A stretch of DNA of 64,000 nucleotides from Candidatus Propionivibrio dominans (GCA_016709335.1 JADJNC010000030.1:1-64000), one strand, 5' to 3'. Positions 18,537 through 29,397 are shown, counted from the stretch's first letter. The notes: generated by a model not told the origin, from the letters alone. A program made the numbers and translations.

Positions 18537-19286
18537 CTAAGTCTGGATCAGCACTTCACGGCTGAGGTGTTCGCCATCCCAGCACAGGCACTCACCGTGA
18601 TCTTCGTGCCAGTCAGACATCACCCAGCGCTCGACATGGATACCGTCAACCAGATGATCGTGGGTTGCTGGAAGGTGCGTGTGGCCATGAATCAAGGTGG
18701 CGTAGCCGTGCTCACGCAGGAAGTCGTCGGTGGCTGCGGGATTAAGGTCCATCAGGTACTGCTGGGATTGTTCCAGTTTGTCGCGCTTGGCATTCTCGCT
18801 CTGCTGGCGCACTGCAGCAGCCATGGCCTTGCGATCTTTCAAGGGTTTGTTGAGAAAGTCCCTGCGCCAGGCCGGGTCGCGAACCTGCGCGCGAAATGCC
18901 TGATAGTCCTTGTCATCGGTGCACAGCGCGTCGCCGTGCGAGAGAATAAATTGCCAGGTGGGCAGCGACAGAACGTAGGGGTCGTGCAGCAGGCTTGCTC
19001 CGCTACGCGCAGCAAACTCCTCGCCGAGCAGGAAATCGCGGTTGCCGTGCATGACCGACAAGCGGACTCCAGAGTCGGTCAGGGCACGCAAGGCACCGAC
19101 GATTGAGTGGTCGAAGGCGTTCTCCGGATCGTCGATACAGTCGTCGCCCGGCCAGGCATCAAAGAGATCGCCGAGAATATAGAGATGCTCGGCAGCACGT
19201 GCGCGAGCACCGAGAAAGGCAAGAAAGAGGCGTGTAACGCCAGGTGCCTGCGGCGAAAGGTGCAGATCTGAAATGAAATAGATCAC
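18537..19286 (-). CDS. lpxH: UDP-2,3-diacylglucosamine pyrophosphohydrolase
   Basis: Calcineurin-like metallophosphatase that releases lipid X from UDP-diacylglucosamine, the fourth step of lipid A synthesis at the inner membrane. All metal-site motifs are visible in the 249-aa protein: FISDLHLS at the start, ILGDLFDAW, MHGNRDFLLG, SHGDALC and IHGHTH. It begins MIYFISDLHL at 19286. It follows the two peptidyl-prolyl isomerase genes closely and likely shares their transcript. Confidence 0.96.
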   Translation of the reverse strand: MIYFISDLHLSPQAPGVTRLFLAFLGARARAAEHLYILGDLFDAWPGDDCIDDPENAFDHSIVGALRALTDSGVRLSVMHGNRDFLLGEEFAARSGASLLHDPYVLSLPTWQFILSHGDALCTDDKDYQAFRAQVRDPAWRRDFLNKPLKDRKAMAAAVRQQSENAKRDKLEQSQQYLMDLNPAATDDFLREHGYATLIHGHTHLPATHDHLVDGIHVERWVMSDWHEDHGECLCWDGEHLSREVLIQT

Positions 19287-19317
19287 GACAGATTCAGAGC
19301 GTAGCAGATTGGGGTGT

Positions 19318-19809
19318 TCAGCAGATTTCAGCGCGCTCGATGATCACGTCTTCTTTCGGAACGTCCTGATGGAACCCCGAACTGCCGGTTTTGACGCCCT
19401 TGATCTTGTCAACCACGTCACTGCCTTCGATAACCTTGCCGAAAACGCAGTAGCCCCAGCCGTTGCCATTCGGTGCCTTGAAATTGAGAAACTCGTTGTC
19501 GGCGACGTTGATGAAGAACTGGGCGGTGGCTGAATGCGGGTCGGACGTGCGTGCCATGGCCACCGTATAGGCGACGTTCTTCAGGCCGTTATCGGCTTCG
19601 TTCTTGATCGGAGCTTTGCACGGCTTCTGTTTCATTCCCGGCTCAAAGCCCCCGCCCTGAACCATGAAGCCGGGGATGACACGGTGGAAAACCGTGTTGT
19701 CGTAGTGCCCGGCTTCGGCATAGGCAAGAAAATTCCTGGCCGATTCAGGTGCCTTTTCGGCATCGAGTTCGAGGGTGATGACGCCGAAATTGGTGTGTAG
19801 CTTGATCAT
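19318..19809 (-). CDS. ppiB: Cytoplasmic cyclophilin, peptidyl-prolyl isomerase B
   Basis: A 163-aa cyclophilin without a signal peptide. The core motifs are [13 protein letters not shown] (catalytic arginine), [21 protein letters not shown] and [13 protein letters not shown]. It accelerates cis-trans isomerisation of proline bonds in cytoplasmic proteins. It starts nine bases after the stop of the exported paralogue ppiA, so the two form a tandem pair from an old duplication. Confidence 0.95.
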   Translation of the reverse strand: MIKLHTNFGVITLELDAEKAPESARNFLAYAEAGHYDNTVFHRVIPGFMVQGGGFEPGMKQKPCKAPIKNEADNGLKNVAYTVAMARTSDPHSATAQFFINVADNEFLNFKAPNGNGWGYCVFGKVIEGSDVVDKIKGVKTGSSGFHQDVPKEDVIIERAEIC

Positions 19810-19818
19810 GGATAATCC

Positions 19819-20382
19819 TTACTTTTTATCGGAGATGATTTTGACAGACTGGATGACGACCGGCTCGACGGGGACATTCTGGTGCATGGCACGGCTGCCG
19901 GTCGGCACTTTGGCGATTTTGTCGACCACGTCCATGCCTTGGACTACCTTGCCAAAAACAGCGTAACCCCAACCATCGCGCGAAGGATAGTCGAGCATGG
20001 CGTTGTCCTTGTGGTTGATGAAGAACTGGGCAGTGGCCGAATGCGGGTCTGAAGTGCGAGCCATGGCGATCGTGCCACGAACGTTTTTAAGACCGTTCTT
20101 CCCTTCGTTCTCGACACTTTTGCTGGTCGGTTTCTGTTCCAAGCCCCGGGTGAAACCGCCGCCCTGGATCATGAAGCCGTCGATGACACGGTGAAAGATC
20201 GTGTCCGTGTAATAGCCGTCTCTGGCATACTGCAGGAAATTCTGCACGGTTTTGGGCGCTTTCTCCGAATCGAGTTCAATGACGATGGTACCCATGCTGG
20301 TCTGCATTTCGACGCTGGGGGCGGCGCAGGCGGCAAGAGAAAGCATTAGCCCGGCGGAAATCATGGCCAGTTGTTTGAACAT
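19819..20382 (-). CDS. ppiA: Exported cyclophilin, peptidyl-prolyl isomerase A
   Basis: A 187-aa cyclophilin with a cleavable N-terminal signal (basic MFK, hydrophobic ISAGLMLSL). The core is intact: [32 protein letters not shown] and [13 protein letters not shown]. It would isomerise proline bonds in the periplasm. The signal ends LAAC with cysteine at residue 19, which satisfies the lipobox rule, so it may be a lipoprotein instead of a soluble periplasmic protein. Its ATG overlaps the stop of the L,D-transpeptidase gene (TGATG), giving translational coupling. Confidence 0.93.
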   Translation of the reverse strand: MFKQLAMISAGLMLSLAACAAPSVEMQTSMGTIVIELDSEKAPKTVQNFLQYARDGYYTDTIFHRVIDGFMIQGGGFTRGLEQKPTSKSVENEGKNGLKNVRGTIAMARTSDPHSATAQFFINHKDNAMLDYPSRDGWGYAVFGKVVQGMDVVDKIAKVPTGSRAMHQNVPVEPVVIQSVKIISDKK

Positions 20383-21611
20383 CAGGCGGCTCCTTCAAAA
20401 ATGATCTTCCAGGTACCTTCCTCGCGGATCCAGTACTGGCGTTTTTTCATCTGGTTGTTGAGGTTGTTGCTCTGGTAATCCTGCTCAAAAGTCACGACGA
20501 CCAGTTCTTCCTTGCCGGGGTCGCGGAACATCGAGAGGTTGGTCAGTTTGACCTTGATCCATTCCTTGCCGGCATTGACCTGGCGCTTTTGCTGTGCAAA
20601 CTGATCCAGGTTTTGATCCCTGGTCTGGAATTTCTTCGAGTAGTGTTTCAGGAAGCGGCTTACATCCCTGCTTTCCCAGTCACTGCGCCATTCGTTGATT
20701 TTCTTGTCAAGTGCGCTGCGCTCGTTCTGCCAGTCGTCGAGCGAGAGCCATTCGATCGAGTTGCTGATGATGACCGGTGTCAGGCCGATCTGCAGATTCT
20801 TGGCCAATGCGTCGAGATCGGTGTTGGCTAGCACGACGCAGCCATCGGAGGCTTTTGGCGGGCGTGAGAAGGTATCGGAGGGTGTGCCGTGCAGCCAGAT
20901 GCCATGACCATTCCGGCCCTGACGTTTGTCCCATTCGTTGGGGTAGTTGATCGGGAAGGCGCCGGTGCCGTAAAAGTCGCCCAGTTTTTTTAGCGGCAAG
21001 CTTGAGGTCACATGATAGACACCGATCGGCGTCTTCTTGTCGCCTTCGCGAGTCTTGTCGGCACCCAGCTTGCCGTGCGTGATGTAGTAGTCAGCGACAA
21101 AGCGCGGTCGGCCATTGTCGTTCTGGTAGAGGTAGAGTCGCGATTTCTGCGTATCGACGACAATCGCATGCCTCTGGTCAGGCTGCATCTGCAAAAGATA
21201 GCGCGGTACATAATTCGCAGTAGCCGAGCGGTTGCGGTAGGCCCTGAGCCGGGCAATGACTTCGTCACGCAGATCGGTGAGCTTCTCCTGTGGCGCGTTG
21301 CTGGCGTTGCCGAAGGTCAGCAGCGGCATGCTGCGCGCCAGTAGCAGGTCGCCCTTGATCAGGTGAGCCAGACGGAAATTCGGGTACTGTCTGAGAAGCG
21401 ATTCGGTTTGTTCGAGGGCGCTATCGAGGCGGTTATTTTCGATTTCAACGAGAATTCTGGAGAGTTGCGGTTCCGGACCCGAGTCGGAGAAGGTGGTCTG
21501 CGGCCTGTTTGCACCTGCGACAACGATTGGCCCGACTGCGCACACGGCAATCAGGGCGATGGCGAGCGCGGCTCGCCGCATCAGACGACGCGTTCTTGCT
21601 GAATGAGCCAT
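20382..21611 (-). CDS. L,D-transpeptidase (YkuD) with C-terminal NTF2-like domain
   Basis: A 409-aa envelope protein. A hydrophobic N-terminus ([21 protein letters not shown]) acts as signal or anchor, a short helical repeat region follows, then the YkuD catalytic domain at about residues 145-280 with GIWLHGTP and the SDGCVVL motif holding the catalytic cysteine. Such enzymes form 3-3 peptidoglycan cross-links or attach proteins to the wall. The last 110 residues (from [17 protein letters not shown]) resemble the C-terminal domain of the upstream TPR protein, an NTF2-like fold. It overlaps the TPR gene by 31 bases and ppiA by one codon. Confidence 0.9.
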   Translation of the reverse strand: MAHSARTRRLMRRAALAIALIAVCAVGPIVVAGANRPQTTFSDSGPEPQLSRILVEIENNRLDSALEQTESLLRQYPNFRLAHLIKGDLLLARSMPLLTFGNASNAPQEKLTDLRDEVIARLRAYRNRSATANYVPRYLLQMQPDQRHAIVVDTQKSRLYLYQNDNGRPRFVADYYITHGKLGADKTREGDKKTPIGVYHVTSSLPLKKLGDFYGTGAFPINYPNEWDKRQGRNGHGIWLHGTPSDTFSRPPKASDGCVVLANTDLDALAKNLQIGLTPVIISNSIEWLSLDDWQNERSALDKKINEWRSDWESRDVSRFLKHYSKKFQTRDQNLDQFAQQKRQVNAGKEWIKVKLTNLSMFRDPGKEELVVVTFEQDYQSNNLNNQMKKRQYWIREEGTWKIIFEGAA

Positions 21612-22696
21612 TTGCCTCCGGATTTTACGAAAACCACGGTCTTGTTGGCGGAAGATTTGAGCGTTGGCGAGCTGTAGTGTTGACGAAACCTGACCGTCGC
21701 CTTGTCGCCGTTGACTGAGACATTGATCTCATCAACACTGACCTGAAGCTTGCCCGGCTTGTCGATACGCTGCGTGCGTTCGGCTTCCCAGGCTTTGCGT
21801 GGCATGCCGTTCGGCGTCTGGAAATCGTTGGCGTAATAGCCAAGATAGCTCTTGACGTCCTTGCGGGACCAGGCACTGGCCCAGCCCTGCAGCGCTTTGC
21901 TGACCTCGGATTCACTCGCTGCTGCAAGCGGTGATTTTTCAGCAGGCGGCTCGGGCGTCACGGCTTCGGGCGATTTGGCAGCGGTGCTCGGTTCCGCTAC
22001 TTTCTCAAGCGGTTTGCCCGGTGGATTGCTTGGCGCGACTGCCACAGCCGGTGCGGCGGCGGGCGATGTCGCCGGGGTCGCCCTGGTTGGTTCAAGGGTA
22101 GCAGTTTTTACCGGTTCGTTCGCCGGACGTGAGGCCGCAGCCCCTGGCTTTACCCCAGGTTTGGAGGAGGTGCTGATCAATTCCTTGATCATCGACAGCT
22201 TGGTTTGTGTGGCGGTGTTCGACGAGTCGAGCTGAAGCGCCTTGTCATAGGCCTGGCTGGCGAGTTTGGCGTAAACATCACCGAGGTTTTCATGCGCGAT
22301 CGAGTAGCTTGGATGCGTCCGGATGGCCATCTCGAGAGCGGCGCGCGCCTTGTCGTATTGCTTCTGCTGGGCGTAAAGCACGGCGAGATTGTTGTAGGGC
22401 TCGGGAAGTTCGGGAAAATCCTCGGTCAGTTTGGTAAAAACTGCGATGGCATCGGCGGGGCGTCCCATTTCGGTCAGGATCAGCCCTCTCAGAAAACGTC
22501 CCTGAGCATCCTTCGGCTTGCTCGAAATATAGAGATCGACTTTTTCAAGCGCTTGCGGCATCTGGTTCTGCTTCATCAAGCGCTGGATTTCAGGCAGTGT
22601 TTGAGCATCGGCGAATGAAACGGAAGCACTCAGGAGCAGGCCAAGAATAATGGCTGAAAGGCGCGCCAGTGAAGGCGTTTGGGAGTTGGGACGCAT
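21581..22696 (-). CDS. Exported TPR protein with NTF2-like domain
   Basis: A 371-aa protein with a signal peptide (LARLSAIILGLLLSASVSFADA), about three to four tetratricopeptide repeats at residues 35-160 (RFLRGLILTEMGRPADAI, EPYNNLAVLYAQQKQYDKA, IAHENLGDVYAKLA), a low-complexity Pro/Ala/Thr linker at about 175-255, and a C-terminal domain beginning LQGWASAWSRKDVKSYLGYY. That domain has the same layout as the end of the downstream L,D-transpeptidase, so the two proteins probably work together in cell-wall assembly. The gene heads a tight minus-strand run down to lpxH. Its exact function is unknown. Confidence 0.85.
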   Translation of the reverse strand: MRPNSQTPSLARLSAIILGLLLSASVSFADAQTLPEIQRLMKQNQMPQALEKVDLYISSKPKDAQGRFLRGLILTEMGRPADAIAVFTKLTEDFPELPEPYNNLAVLYAQQKQYDKARAALEMAIRTHPSYSIAHENLGDVYAKLASQAYDKALQLDSSNTATQTKLSMIKELISTSSKPGVKPGAAASRPANEPVKTATLEPTRATPATSPAAAPAVAVAPSNPPGKPLEKVAEPSTAAKSPEAVTPEPPAEKSPLAAASESEVSKALQGWASAWSRKDVKSYLGYYANDFQTPNGMPRKAWEAERTQRIDKPGKLQVSVDEINVSVNGDKATVRFRQHYSSPTLKSSANKTVVFVKSGGKWLIQQERVV

Positions 22697-22805
22697 CGTT
22701 ATGGTATGCTTCGAAAAAGTTGGTGACTTAACTGACCAATTCTAACAAGAAGCGCGTCGAATCCAAAGTATTCCTTATGCTCCCGTTTTTTCGCGGGGTG
22801 CTCTC

Positions 22806-24206
22806 GTGAGCCCGAAAATGCTGAAAATTTACAACTCGCTGGTCAGGGAAAAACAGGCGTTTGTTCCTATCGAGCCTGGCAAGGTTCGCATGTACGTTTG
22901 CGGGATGACCGTCTATGACTACTGCCATCTCGGCCATGCCCGGGTTCTTGTTGTTTTTGACATGGTTCAGCGCTGGTTGCGGGCCAGTGGTCTGCAGGTG
23001 GTCTATGTGCGCAACATTACCGATATCGATGACAAAATCATCAAGCGGGCGCTGGAGAACGACGAAACCATTGGCCAACTGACGAACCGCTTCATCAGTT
23101 TCATGAACGAAGACGCGCTCGCGCTTGGCGTCGAGAAGCCCGACCACGAACCGCGTGCCACCGACTATGTTCCGCAGATGCTCAAGCTGATCGGCCGGCT
23201 CGAAATGAACGGTCTGGCTTACCAGGCGGTCGACGGTGACGTGAACTTTTCGGTGCGTAAATTTCCCGGCTATGGCAAGCTCTCCGGAAAGACGATCGAC
23301 GACCTGCGTGCCGGCGAACGTGTCGATGTCGACCAGGCCAAGCAGGATCCCCTCGACTTCGTGTTGTGGAAGCACGGCAAGGAAGGCGAGCCGTTCTGGG
23401 AGTCGCCCTGGGGGAGAGGTCGGCCGGGCTGGCACATCGAATGCTCGGCGATGAGCTCCGACCTGCTTGGCGAGCATTTCGACATTCACGGCGGCGGGCA
23501 GGATTTGCAGTTTCCACACCACGAAAACGAAATCGCTCAGTCCGAAGGCGCGCACAACGGCCAGTTCGTGAATTACTGGATGCACAACGGCTTCGTCCGT
23601 GTCGATGACGAGAAAATGTCCAAGTCGCTCGGCAACTTCTTCAGCATCCGCGAGGTGCTGAAGAAGTACGACGCCGAAGTAGTGCGCTTCTTCATCCTGC
23701 GCGCCCACTACCGCAGTCCGCTCAACTATTCCGACGTTCATCTCGACGATGCCCGTCAGGCACTGGCCAGGCTGTACACGGCGCTAAAGGCCGTGCCGGA
23801 ATTGGACGTGAGCATTGACTGGAACGAGGCGCATGCCCAGCGCTTCCGGCAGGCGATGGATGACGATTTCAATACCCCGGAAGCCTGTGCGGCACTTTTT
23901 GATCTGGCCAGCGAGGTCAATCGCAGCAAGTCTGCGCCTCTCGCCGGGCAGTTACGAGCGCTGGCGGGACTGCTGGGGCTGCTCAAGCGCGATCCTCAAG
24001 CCTTCTTGCAGGCTACACCGGGCGGTGGCGAGGGTGAGGGCGCTGAGGTTGAATCGTCCGAAAGAATTGAAGCGCTGATCGCCGAGCGGACCGCCGCCAA
24101 GAAGGCCAGAAACTTCGCCGAAGCCGACCGCATCCGTCGCGAATTGCTGGCCGCAGGCATCGTGCTTGAAGACGGGGCTCAGGGGACAAGCTGGCGCCGC
24201 GCCTGA
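22806..24206 (+). CDS. cysS: Cysteinyl-tRNA synthetase
   Basis: Class I aminoacyl-tRNA synthetase, 466 aa. Present are the zinc-ligand start [17 protein letters not shown] with the HIGH-type HLGH, the [13 protein letters not shown] segment, [25 protein letters not shown], and the KMSKS loop [11 protein letters not shown]. It charges tRNA-Cys. The frame opens at GTG 22806; ATG 22818 (MLKIYNS) is an equally good start. It is divergent from the TPR gene and ends at a strong bidirectional terminator. Confidence 0.97.
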   Translation: MSPKMLKIYNSLVREKQAFVPIEPGKVRMYVCGMTVYDYCHLGHARVLVVFDMVQRWLRASGLQVVYVRNITDIDDKIIKRALENDETIGQLTNRFISFMNEDALALGVEKPDHEPRATDYVPQMLKLIGRLEMNGLAYQAVDGDVNFSVRKFPGYGKLSGKTIDDLRAGERVDVDQAKQDPLDFVLWKHGKEGEPFWESPWGRGRPGWHIECSAMSSDLLGEHFDIHGGGQDLQFPHHENEIAQSEGAHNGQFVNYWMHNGFVRVDDEKMSKSLGNFFSIREVLKKYDAEVVRFFILRAHYRSPLNYSDVHLDDARQALARLYTALKAVPELDVSIDWNEAHAQRFRQAMDDDFNTPEACAALFDLASEVNRSKSAPLAGQLRALAGLLGLLKRDPQAFLQATPGGGEGEGAEVESSERIEALIAERTAAKKARNFAEADRIRRELLAAGIVLEDGAQGTSWRRA

Positions 24207-24218
24207 GAATCATTCGGC

Positions 24219-24248
24219 AAAACCCGCCGCTTGACTGGCGGGTTTTTT
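24219..24248. terminator. Bidirectional terminator between cysS and the ABC binding protein
   Basis: Stem AAAACCCGCC paired with GGCGGGTTTT, eight-base loop and T6 tail, lying between convergent genes. Confidence 0.92.
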
Positions 24249-24258
24249 GCATAGCCAA

Positions 24259-25404
24259 CTAGCGCAGCACGCGGCCACTGTTACCAATCACGGTCAGGTC
24301 GACAAAGCGGGATCCGAGCCGATCATTGGCCGAGTAACTGACCTGATAGCCACCGAGATCGTGATTCTGCAAGCTTTCCAGCGTGCTGACGAGTTTCTCG
24401 CGACTGAGGTCCCTGCCACTTTTACGTATCGCATCAGCCATCAACCTGGCCATGGCATACGCTTCGATACCGTAGTAAGAAAATTTGCCTTGTTTGCCCA
24501 GCAGTTTGTGGTAGTCGCGCACGATAGGAATCGTATCGTTCCAGGGGTAGGGCATGACTTGCGAAATGCCGATGCCGCGCGCGTCATCGCCGAGTTCCTT
24601 GACCAGCAGGTCGGCGCCCACCGGTGACAGCGTCATGAACTGCGGGTGCTGTTTGGCTTTCCGCATCTGGCGAACGAATTCGGCCGTCGGCTTGTACAGC
24701 GTGATCATGACGACGGTTTGAGGATTCGCCTTGGAAATTGTTTCCACTGCCTGGCTGACATCGAGTGAGTTGCGCTCATGTGTGGCAACGGCAGCAAGCG
24801 TCTGATTGCGCTTCTTCAGTGCTGCGCTAACACCGTCCAGGCCGGATTTTCCGAAACCGTCATTCTGGTAGAAGACGGCGATGTTTTTCAGGCCAATTGA
24901 CACCAACTGGTTGACGATGGCCTCGGTTTCATTGGCGTAACTGGCACGAATGTTAAACATATAGCGATTGTTCGGATTGTCTTTGGGGGTTTGACGGATC
25001 GAATCGGCTCCGGAGATGGTGCCAATCAGTGGCACTTTGGCCGGTCCGAAGACATCGTTCATGGCGGCGGTTGTCGGGCTGGAGCCGTAAGAGCCGATCA
25101 TGGCAAAGACTTTTTTGTCGTTGATCAGCGCTCTGGTATTGGCCACAGCACGCTCGGTTTCGTAGCCGTCATCCAGGGCCAGCAGTTCAAGCTTGCGCCC
25201 GTTGATGCCCCAGCGTCGTTGATCTGCTTTGAAGTAGGCGCCGATGACTTCTTTCATGTCCAACCCGTAGGCACCACTAGGGCCGGTTAGCGGTGCCGTC
25301 ATGCCGATTAAAATGCTGGTGTCGGTAACCCCGACCTCGGCGGCGCCAACGCAGCCGATCCAGTTGACAAGTACTAGCAGCAAAGCCTTTCGAAAAATTC
25401 TCAT
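24259..25404 (-). CDS. ABC transporter substrate-binding protein (branched-chain amino acid type)
   Basis: A 381-aa type I periplasmic binding protein of the LivJ/Peripla_BP_6 group. A signal peptide (FRKALLLVLVNWIGCVGAA) is followed by the typical start ILIGMTAPLTGPSGAYGLDMK, then LLALDDGYETERAVANTRALI and MIGSYGSSPTTAAM. The lobe-two segment IAVFYQNDGFGKSGLDG is also family-like. Ligands in this family include amino acids, urea and aromatic acids; the ligand here is unknown. No permease or ATPase gene is adjacent, so it is an orphan that may serve a distant transporter or a sensor. Confidence 0.88.
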   Translation of the reverse strand: MRIFRKALLLVLVNWIGCVGAAEVGVTDTSILIGMTAPLTGPSGAYGLDMKEVIGAYFKADQRRWGINGRKLELLALDDGYETERAVANTRALINDKKVFAMIGSYGSSPTTAAMNDVFGPAKVPLIGTISGADSIRQTPKDNPNNRYMFNIRASYANETEAIVNQLVSIGLKNIAVFYQNDGFGKSGLDGVSAALKKRNQTLAAVATHERNSLDVSQAVETISKANPQTVVMITLYKPTAEFVRQMRKAKQHPQFMTLSPVGADLLVKELGDDARGIGISQVMPYPWNDTIPIVRDYHKLLGKQGKFSYYGIEAYAMARLMADAIRKSGRDLSREKLVSTLESLQNHDLGGYQVSYSANDRLGSRFVDLTVIGNSGRVLR

Positions 25405-25533
25405 GCCAAACCCCCGCTATTTTTGTACTGACCGTGAAAGAACGAAATTTTCCCAATTATCATGAAAGGATGACCAAGAAAACTGACGCCTGTCTTACAG
25501 TGAAAAATTCAAGGCTGTTCGGTAGTGTTAACG

Positions 25534-25568
25534 AAAAAGGCCTGTCGCAACGTCAAAGCGACAGGCCC
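25534..25568 (-). terminator. Terminator after dnaJ
   Basis: Stem GGCCTGTCG/CGACAGGCC with a ten-base loop; read on the minus strand it is followed by TTTTTCG. It ends the grpE-dnaK-dnaJ unit. Confidence 0.88.
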
Positions 25569-25590
25569 CAGAGTTGTTCGGGGTAAGGAT

Positions 25591-26727
25591 TTAGCTGGCA
25601 GCGAAGAACTCGCGCACGCGATCCATCCACGATTTGGCGCGTGGGTTATGGTGGCCGGCGTTTTCGCGGCTGGATTCTTCAAGTTCGCGTAGCAGTTCTT
25701 TCTGGCGATCCGTGAGATGGACGGGGGTTTCAACCACCACATGACAAAGCAGGTCGCCATGGCTGTGGCTGCGAACGCCCTTGATTCCCTTGCCGCGCAG
25801 ACGGAAGGTCTTTCCTGATTGTGTTTCGGGGGGAATCTTGATCTTGGCGACAGCATCCAGTGTCGGGATTTCAATGTCGCCGCCGAGTGCCGCGGTGGTA
25901 AAGTTGATCGGCATTTCGCAATGCAGATCATTCTGTTCGCGCTGGAAAACGGCGTGCGGCTTGAGGTGAATCTGTACGTACAGATCGCCGGACGGCCCGC
26001 CGTTAATGCCATGCTCGCCTTCGCCGGTGAGACGGATACGATCGCCTTCATCAACTCCGGACGGTATTTTTACGGCCAGTGTCTTGTGCTGCTTGGTGCG
26101 GCCGGCGCCCTGGCAGGTTCCACAGGGATCGGCGATGAAGCGACCGGTGCCGTGGCACTTGGGGCAGGTCTGCTGGATCGAGAAGAAACCCTGTTGCAGG
26201 CGCACCTGACCGCTTCCCTGGCAGGTCGGACAGGTCTTGGGTTGCGTTCCGGCTTTGGCGCCGGTGCCGTGGCAGGGTTCGCAGACTTCCATGGTGGGAA
26301 TGCGAATCTTGGTTTCAGTTCCGAAGGCGGCCTGTTCAAGCGTAACTTCGATGTTGTAACGCAGGTCGGCACCGCGATAGATGTTGGAACGCCCGCCCCG
26401 AGCGCCGCCGCCGCCGAAAATCTCGTCGAAGATTCCACCAAAGGCGTCCGAAAACCCGCCCGCTCCGGCGCCGCCGAAGCCACCGCCCATTCCGGCCTGC
26501 GGATCTACCCCGGCATGACCATACTGATCATAGGCTGCACGTTTTTGCCCGTCCGAGAGAATCTCGTAGGCTTCCTTGGCTTCCTTAAAGTGTTCTTCGG
26601 ATTTGGCGTTGTCCGGATTACGATCCGGGTGATGCTTCATGGCCAGCTTGCGGTAGGCCTTCTTGATTTCTTCCTCGGAAGCGTCGCGGTTGACGCCAAG
26701 AATGTCGTAAAAGTCGCGTTTAGCCAT
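25591..26727 (-). CDS. dnaJ: Chaperone DnaJ (Hsp40)
   Basis: A 378-aa type I J-protein that stimulates DnaK ATPase and delivers substrates. Domains in order: J-domain at residues 1-70 with HPD in [10 protein letters not shown], a Gly-rich linker ([14 protein letters not shown]), a zinc domain with four CxxCxGxG-type repeats ([32 protein letters not shown]), and the C-terminal substrate domains. It lies 73 bases downstream of dnaK behind an intercistronic hairpin. Confidence 0.98.
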   Translation of the reverse strand: MAKRDFYDILGVNRDASEEEIKKAYRKLAMKHHPDRNPDNAKSEEHFKEAKEAYEILSDGQKRAAYDQYGHAGVDPQAGMGGGFGGAGAGGFSDAFGGIFDEIFGGGGARGGRSNIYRGADLRYNIEVTLEQAAFGTETKIRIPTMEVCEPCHGTGAKAGTQPKTCPTCQGSGQVRLQQGFFSIQQTCPKCHGTGRFIADPCGTCQGAGRTKQHKTLAVKIPSGVDEGDRIRLTGEGEHGINGGPSGDLYVQIHLKPHAVFQREQNDLHCEMPINFTTAALGGDIEIPTLDAVAKIKIPPETQSGKTFRLRGKGIKGVRSHSHGDLLCHVVVETPVHLTDRQKELLRELEESSRENAGHHNPRAKSWMDRVREFFAAS

Positions 26728-26751
26728 GATTTCTTGAACGGTAAGAGGGGT

Positions 26752-26783
26752 GGGGCGAGGCGCGATTATACGCTCCTCGCCCC
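26752..26783 (-). other. Hairpin in the dnaK-dnaJ gap
   Basis: Nine-pair stem GGGGCGAGG/CCTCGCCCC with a 14-base loop and no T-tract on the dnaJ-proximal side. It could set an mRNA processing or stability boundary that keeps DnaJ below DnaK. The loop holds TATAAT on the minus strand, but no matching -35 box is seen. Confidence 0.55.
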
Positions 26784-26800
26784 TTACTGCTGATGCTTAC

Positions 26801-28741
26801 TTACTTCTTGTCTTTGACTTCGGTGTATTCGGCATCGACGACATCGCTGTCGTCCTTTTTGCCTTCGCCGGCCGCACCCGCACCCGCTCCGGCGGCCGCT
26901 TCTGCCGCGCCAGCTTCGGCCTGCTGCTTGGCGTACACCTTTTCACCCAGCTTCTGCGCCGCCGTGCCAAGGGCTTCGCTCTTGGCCTTGATGACCTCCA
27001 GGTCGTTGCCGCGAATGGCATCTTCGGCTTCTTTCATCGATGCTTCGATAGCCGCCTTTTCCTCCGCCGACAGTTCCTTGCCGTATTCGGTGAGCGACTT
27101 CTTGACCATGTGGATCATTCCGTCGCACTGATTACGGGCTTCGGCCAGTTCGTGCGCCTTCTTGTCCTCTTCAGCGTGCAGTTCGGCATCCTGCACCATG
27201 CGCTGGACTTCTTCTTCGGACAGGCCGGAGGAGGCCTGGATCTTGATCTTGTTTTCCTTGCCGGTGGCCTTGTCCTTGGCCGAAACGTGCAGGATGCCGT
27301 TGGCGTCGATGTCGAAAGTGACTTCGATCTGCGGCATGCCGCGCGGTGCCGGCGGGATGTCGGACAGGTTGAACTGGCCGAGGCTCTTGTTGCCTGCGGC
27401 TATTTCGCGTTCGCCCTGCAGGACGTGGATGGTCACCGCGTTCTGGTTGTCGTCGGCGGTCGAGAAGACCTGGCTGGCCTTGGTCGGGATCGTCGTATTC
27501 TTCTTTATCAGCTTGGTCATGACACCGCCCAGCGTTTCGATGCCCAGCGACAGCGGCGTGACGTCGAGCAGCAGCACGTCCTTGACCTCGCCCTGAAGCA
27601 CGCCGCCCTGAATGGCGGCGCCAACGGCGACGGCTTCATCCGGGTTGACGTCACGGCGCGGTTCCTGGCCGAAGAATTCCTTGACCTTGTCCTGTACCTT
27701 GGGCATGCGGCTTTGGCCACCGACCAGGATAACGTCGTTGATGTCGGTGATCTTGCAACCGGCGTCCTTGAGTGCGATACGGCAGGGCTCGATGGTGCGT
27801 TCGATCAGTTCATCGACCAGCGACTCGAATTTTGAGCGCGTGATCTTCACCGCCAGATGCTTCGGTCCGGAGGCGTCGGCGGTGATGTAGGGCAGGTTGA
27901 TTTCGGTCTGCTGGCCGGACGAAAGCTCGACCTTGGCCTTTTCAGCGGCATCTTTGAGGCGTTGCAACGCCAGAACGTCAGTCTTGAGGTTGACGCCGGA
28001 TTCCTTCTTGAACTCGTCAATGATGTAGTCGATCAGGCGCTGGTCGAAGTCTTCCCCACCGAGGAAGGTGTCGCCGTTGGTGGCCAGCACTTCAAACTGG
28101 TGTTCGCCCTCGACTTCGGCGATTTCGATGATCGAGATGTCGAAGGTGCCGCCACCCAGGTCATAGACGGCGATTTTCTTGTCGCCCTGTTTCTTGTCCA
28201 TGCCAAAGGCCAGTGCTGCTGCTGTCGGCTCGTTGATGATGCGCTTGACTTCAAGGCCGGCAATGCGACCGGCGTCCTTGGTCGCCTGTCGCTGGCTGTC
28301 GTTAAAGTAGGCGGGAACGGTAATGACCGCTTCGGTGACTTCCTCGCCCAGATAATCCTCAGCCGTCTTCTTCATCTTGCGCAATACTTCGGCAGAAATC
28401 TGCTGCGGAGCGATCTTGTTGCCGCGCACTTCAACCCAGGCGTCGCCGTTGTCTGCCTTGAGAATCTTGAAGGGCATCAGGCCGATGTCCTTCTGTACTT
28501 CCTTTTCGTCAAAACGGCGACCGATCAGGCGCTTGACGGCGTACAAGGTGTTCTTGGCGTTGGTGACGGCCTGGCGTTTGGCTGGCGCGCCACAGAGAAT
28601 TTCACCATCTTCGGCGTAAGCGACGATGGAAGGGGTGGTGCGCGCACCTTCGGAGTTTTCGATGACCTTCGGTTTGCCGTTTTCCATGACGGCAACGCAG
28701 GAGTTGGTGGTGCCGAGGTCAATACCAATGATTTTGCCCAT
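26801..28741 (-). CDS. dnaK: Chaperone DnaK (Hsp70)
   Basis: A 646-aa Hsp70. The N-terminal ATPase domain shows [15 protein letters not shown], the phosphate loop [13 protein letters not shown] and [13 protein letters not shown]; the substrate domain carries [17 protein letters not shown]. The C-terminal lid ends in a G/A-rich stretch and the usual acidic tail. It binds unfolded segments in ATP-dependent cycles with DnaJ and GrpE. A near-consensus sigma32 promoter lies just upstream, at the end of grpE, so dnaK can be induced independently of grpE. Confidence 0.99.
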   Translation of the reverse strand: MGKIIGIDLGTTNSCVAVMENGKPKVIENSEGARTTPSIVAYAEDGEILCGAPAKRQAVTNAKNTLYAVKRLIGRRFDEKEVQKDIGLMPFKILKADNGDAWVEVRGNKIAPQQISAEVLRKMKKTAEDYLGEEVTEAVITVPAYFNDSQRQATKDAGRIAGLEVKRIINEPTAAALAFGMDKKQGDKKIAVYDLGGGTFDISIIEIAEVEGEHQFEVLATNGDTFLGGEDFDQRLIDYIIDEFKKESGVNLKTDVLALQRLKDAAEKAKVELSSGQQTEINLPYITADASGPKHLAVKITRSKFESLVDELIERTIEPCRIALKDAGCKITDINDVILVGGQSRMPKVQDKVKEFFGQEPRRDVNPDEAVAVGAAIQGGVLQGEVKDVLLLDVTPLSLGIETLGGVMTKLIKKNTTIPTKASQVFSTADDNQNAVTIHVLQGEREIAAGNKSLGQFNLSDIPPAPRGMPQIEVTFDIDANGILHVSAKDKATGKENKIKIQASSGLSEEEVQRMVQDAELHAEEDKKAHELAEARNQCDGMIHMVKKSLTEYGKELSAEEKAAIEASMKEAEDAIRGNDLEVIKAKSEALGTAAQKLGEKVYAKQQAEAGAAEAAAGAGAGAAGEGKKDDSDVVDAEYTEVKDKK

Positions 28742-28805
28742 GTCAGTGTCCTTTTCTGTGTTCTAAGATGATTTGTGAATGCCGGAATGTTTCGTAACAG
28801 GCCCC

Positions 28806-28833
28806 AGATGGGGCTGCTTGCGTTCTTTTCAAG
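28806..28833 (-). promoter_or_regulatory. Sigma32 heat-shock promoter of dnaK
   Basis: On the minus strand CTTGAAA (28827-28833) and CCCCATCT (28806-28813) are separated by 13 bases, an almost perfect sigma32 promoter. The -35 box overlaps the grpE stop codon. Confidence 0.88.
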
Positions 28834-29365
28834 CTTTTGCTTTGGATACGATGACCAGCGCCGGGCGTAACACGCGGTCGGCGATCAGATAGCCCTTTTG
28901 CAGGACGCTAACGACCGTATTGGGCTCCTGATTGGCCTCAACCATACTGATCGCCTGGTGAAAATGGGGGTCGAACTTCTCGCCCAGCGGGTCAATTTCG
29001 CTCAGGCTTGATTTTTCAAAGGCAGCAACCAGTTGCTTGAGCGTCAATTCAGCACCAGCCTTCATGCTGTCGACGCTGGGTGCTTCGGCAGTGAGCGCCG
29101 CTTCAAGACTGTCCTTGACCGCCAGCAATTCGCGAGCAAAGCGCTCGATAGCGAATTTGGCCGCCTTGGCGATATCTTCCTGCGCCCGCCGGCGAACGTT
29201 TTCGGTTTCAGCCTTGGCACGCAGCCAGGCGTCGTGGTGCTCTTCGGCCTTGAGTTCGGCCAGCCGGAGCAACTCTTCCAGGCTGGGCGAATCTTCCGCA
29301 GTGTTCTCGGTTCCTGCAGCCGTGCTCTCGGTACTTGCTTCATCGGCGTTGTCTGGTGCTTGCAT
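28829..29365 (-). CDS. grpE: Nucleotide exchange factor GrpE
   Basis: A 178-aa protein. The N-terminal acidic, low-complexity tail and long coiled-coil ([38 protein letters not shown]) are followed by the C-terminal beta-domain with [45 protein letters not shown], the GrpE signature. It releases ADP from DnaK. It is first in the grpE-dnaK-dnaJ unit and has its own sigma32 promoter upstream. Confidence 0.98.
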   Translation of the reverse strand: MQAPDNADEASTESTAAGTENTAEDSPSLEELLRLAELKAEEHHDAWLRAKAETENVRRRAQEDIAKAAKFAIERFARELLAVKDSLEAALTAEAPSVDSMKAGAELTLKQLVAAFEKSSLSEIDPLGEKFDPHFHQAISMVEANQEPNTVVSVLQKGYLIADRVLRPALVIVSKAKA

Positions 29366-29397
29366 AATTGGCGGTCTCCCATAAAACTATGCGGGTA

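Noticed and set aside
27857..28771. Plus-strand frame of 304 codons
   Set aside because: Antisense to dnaK; mirror of biased codons with no recognisable domain.
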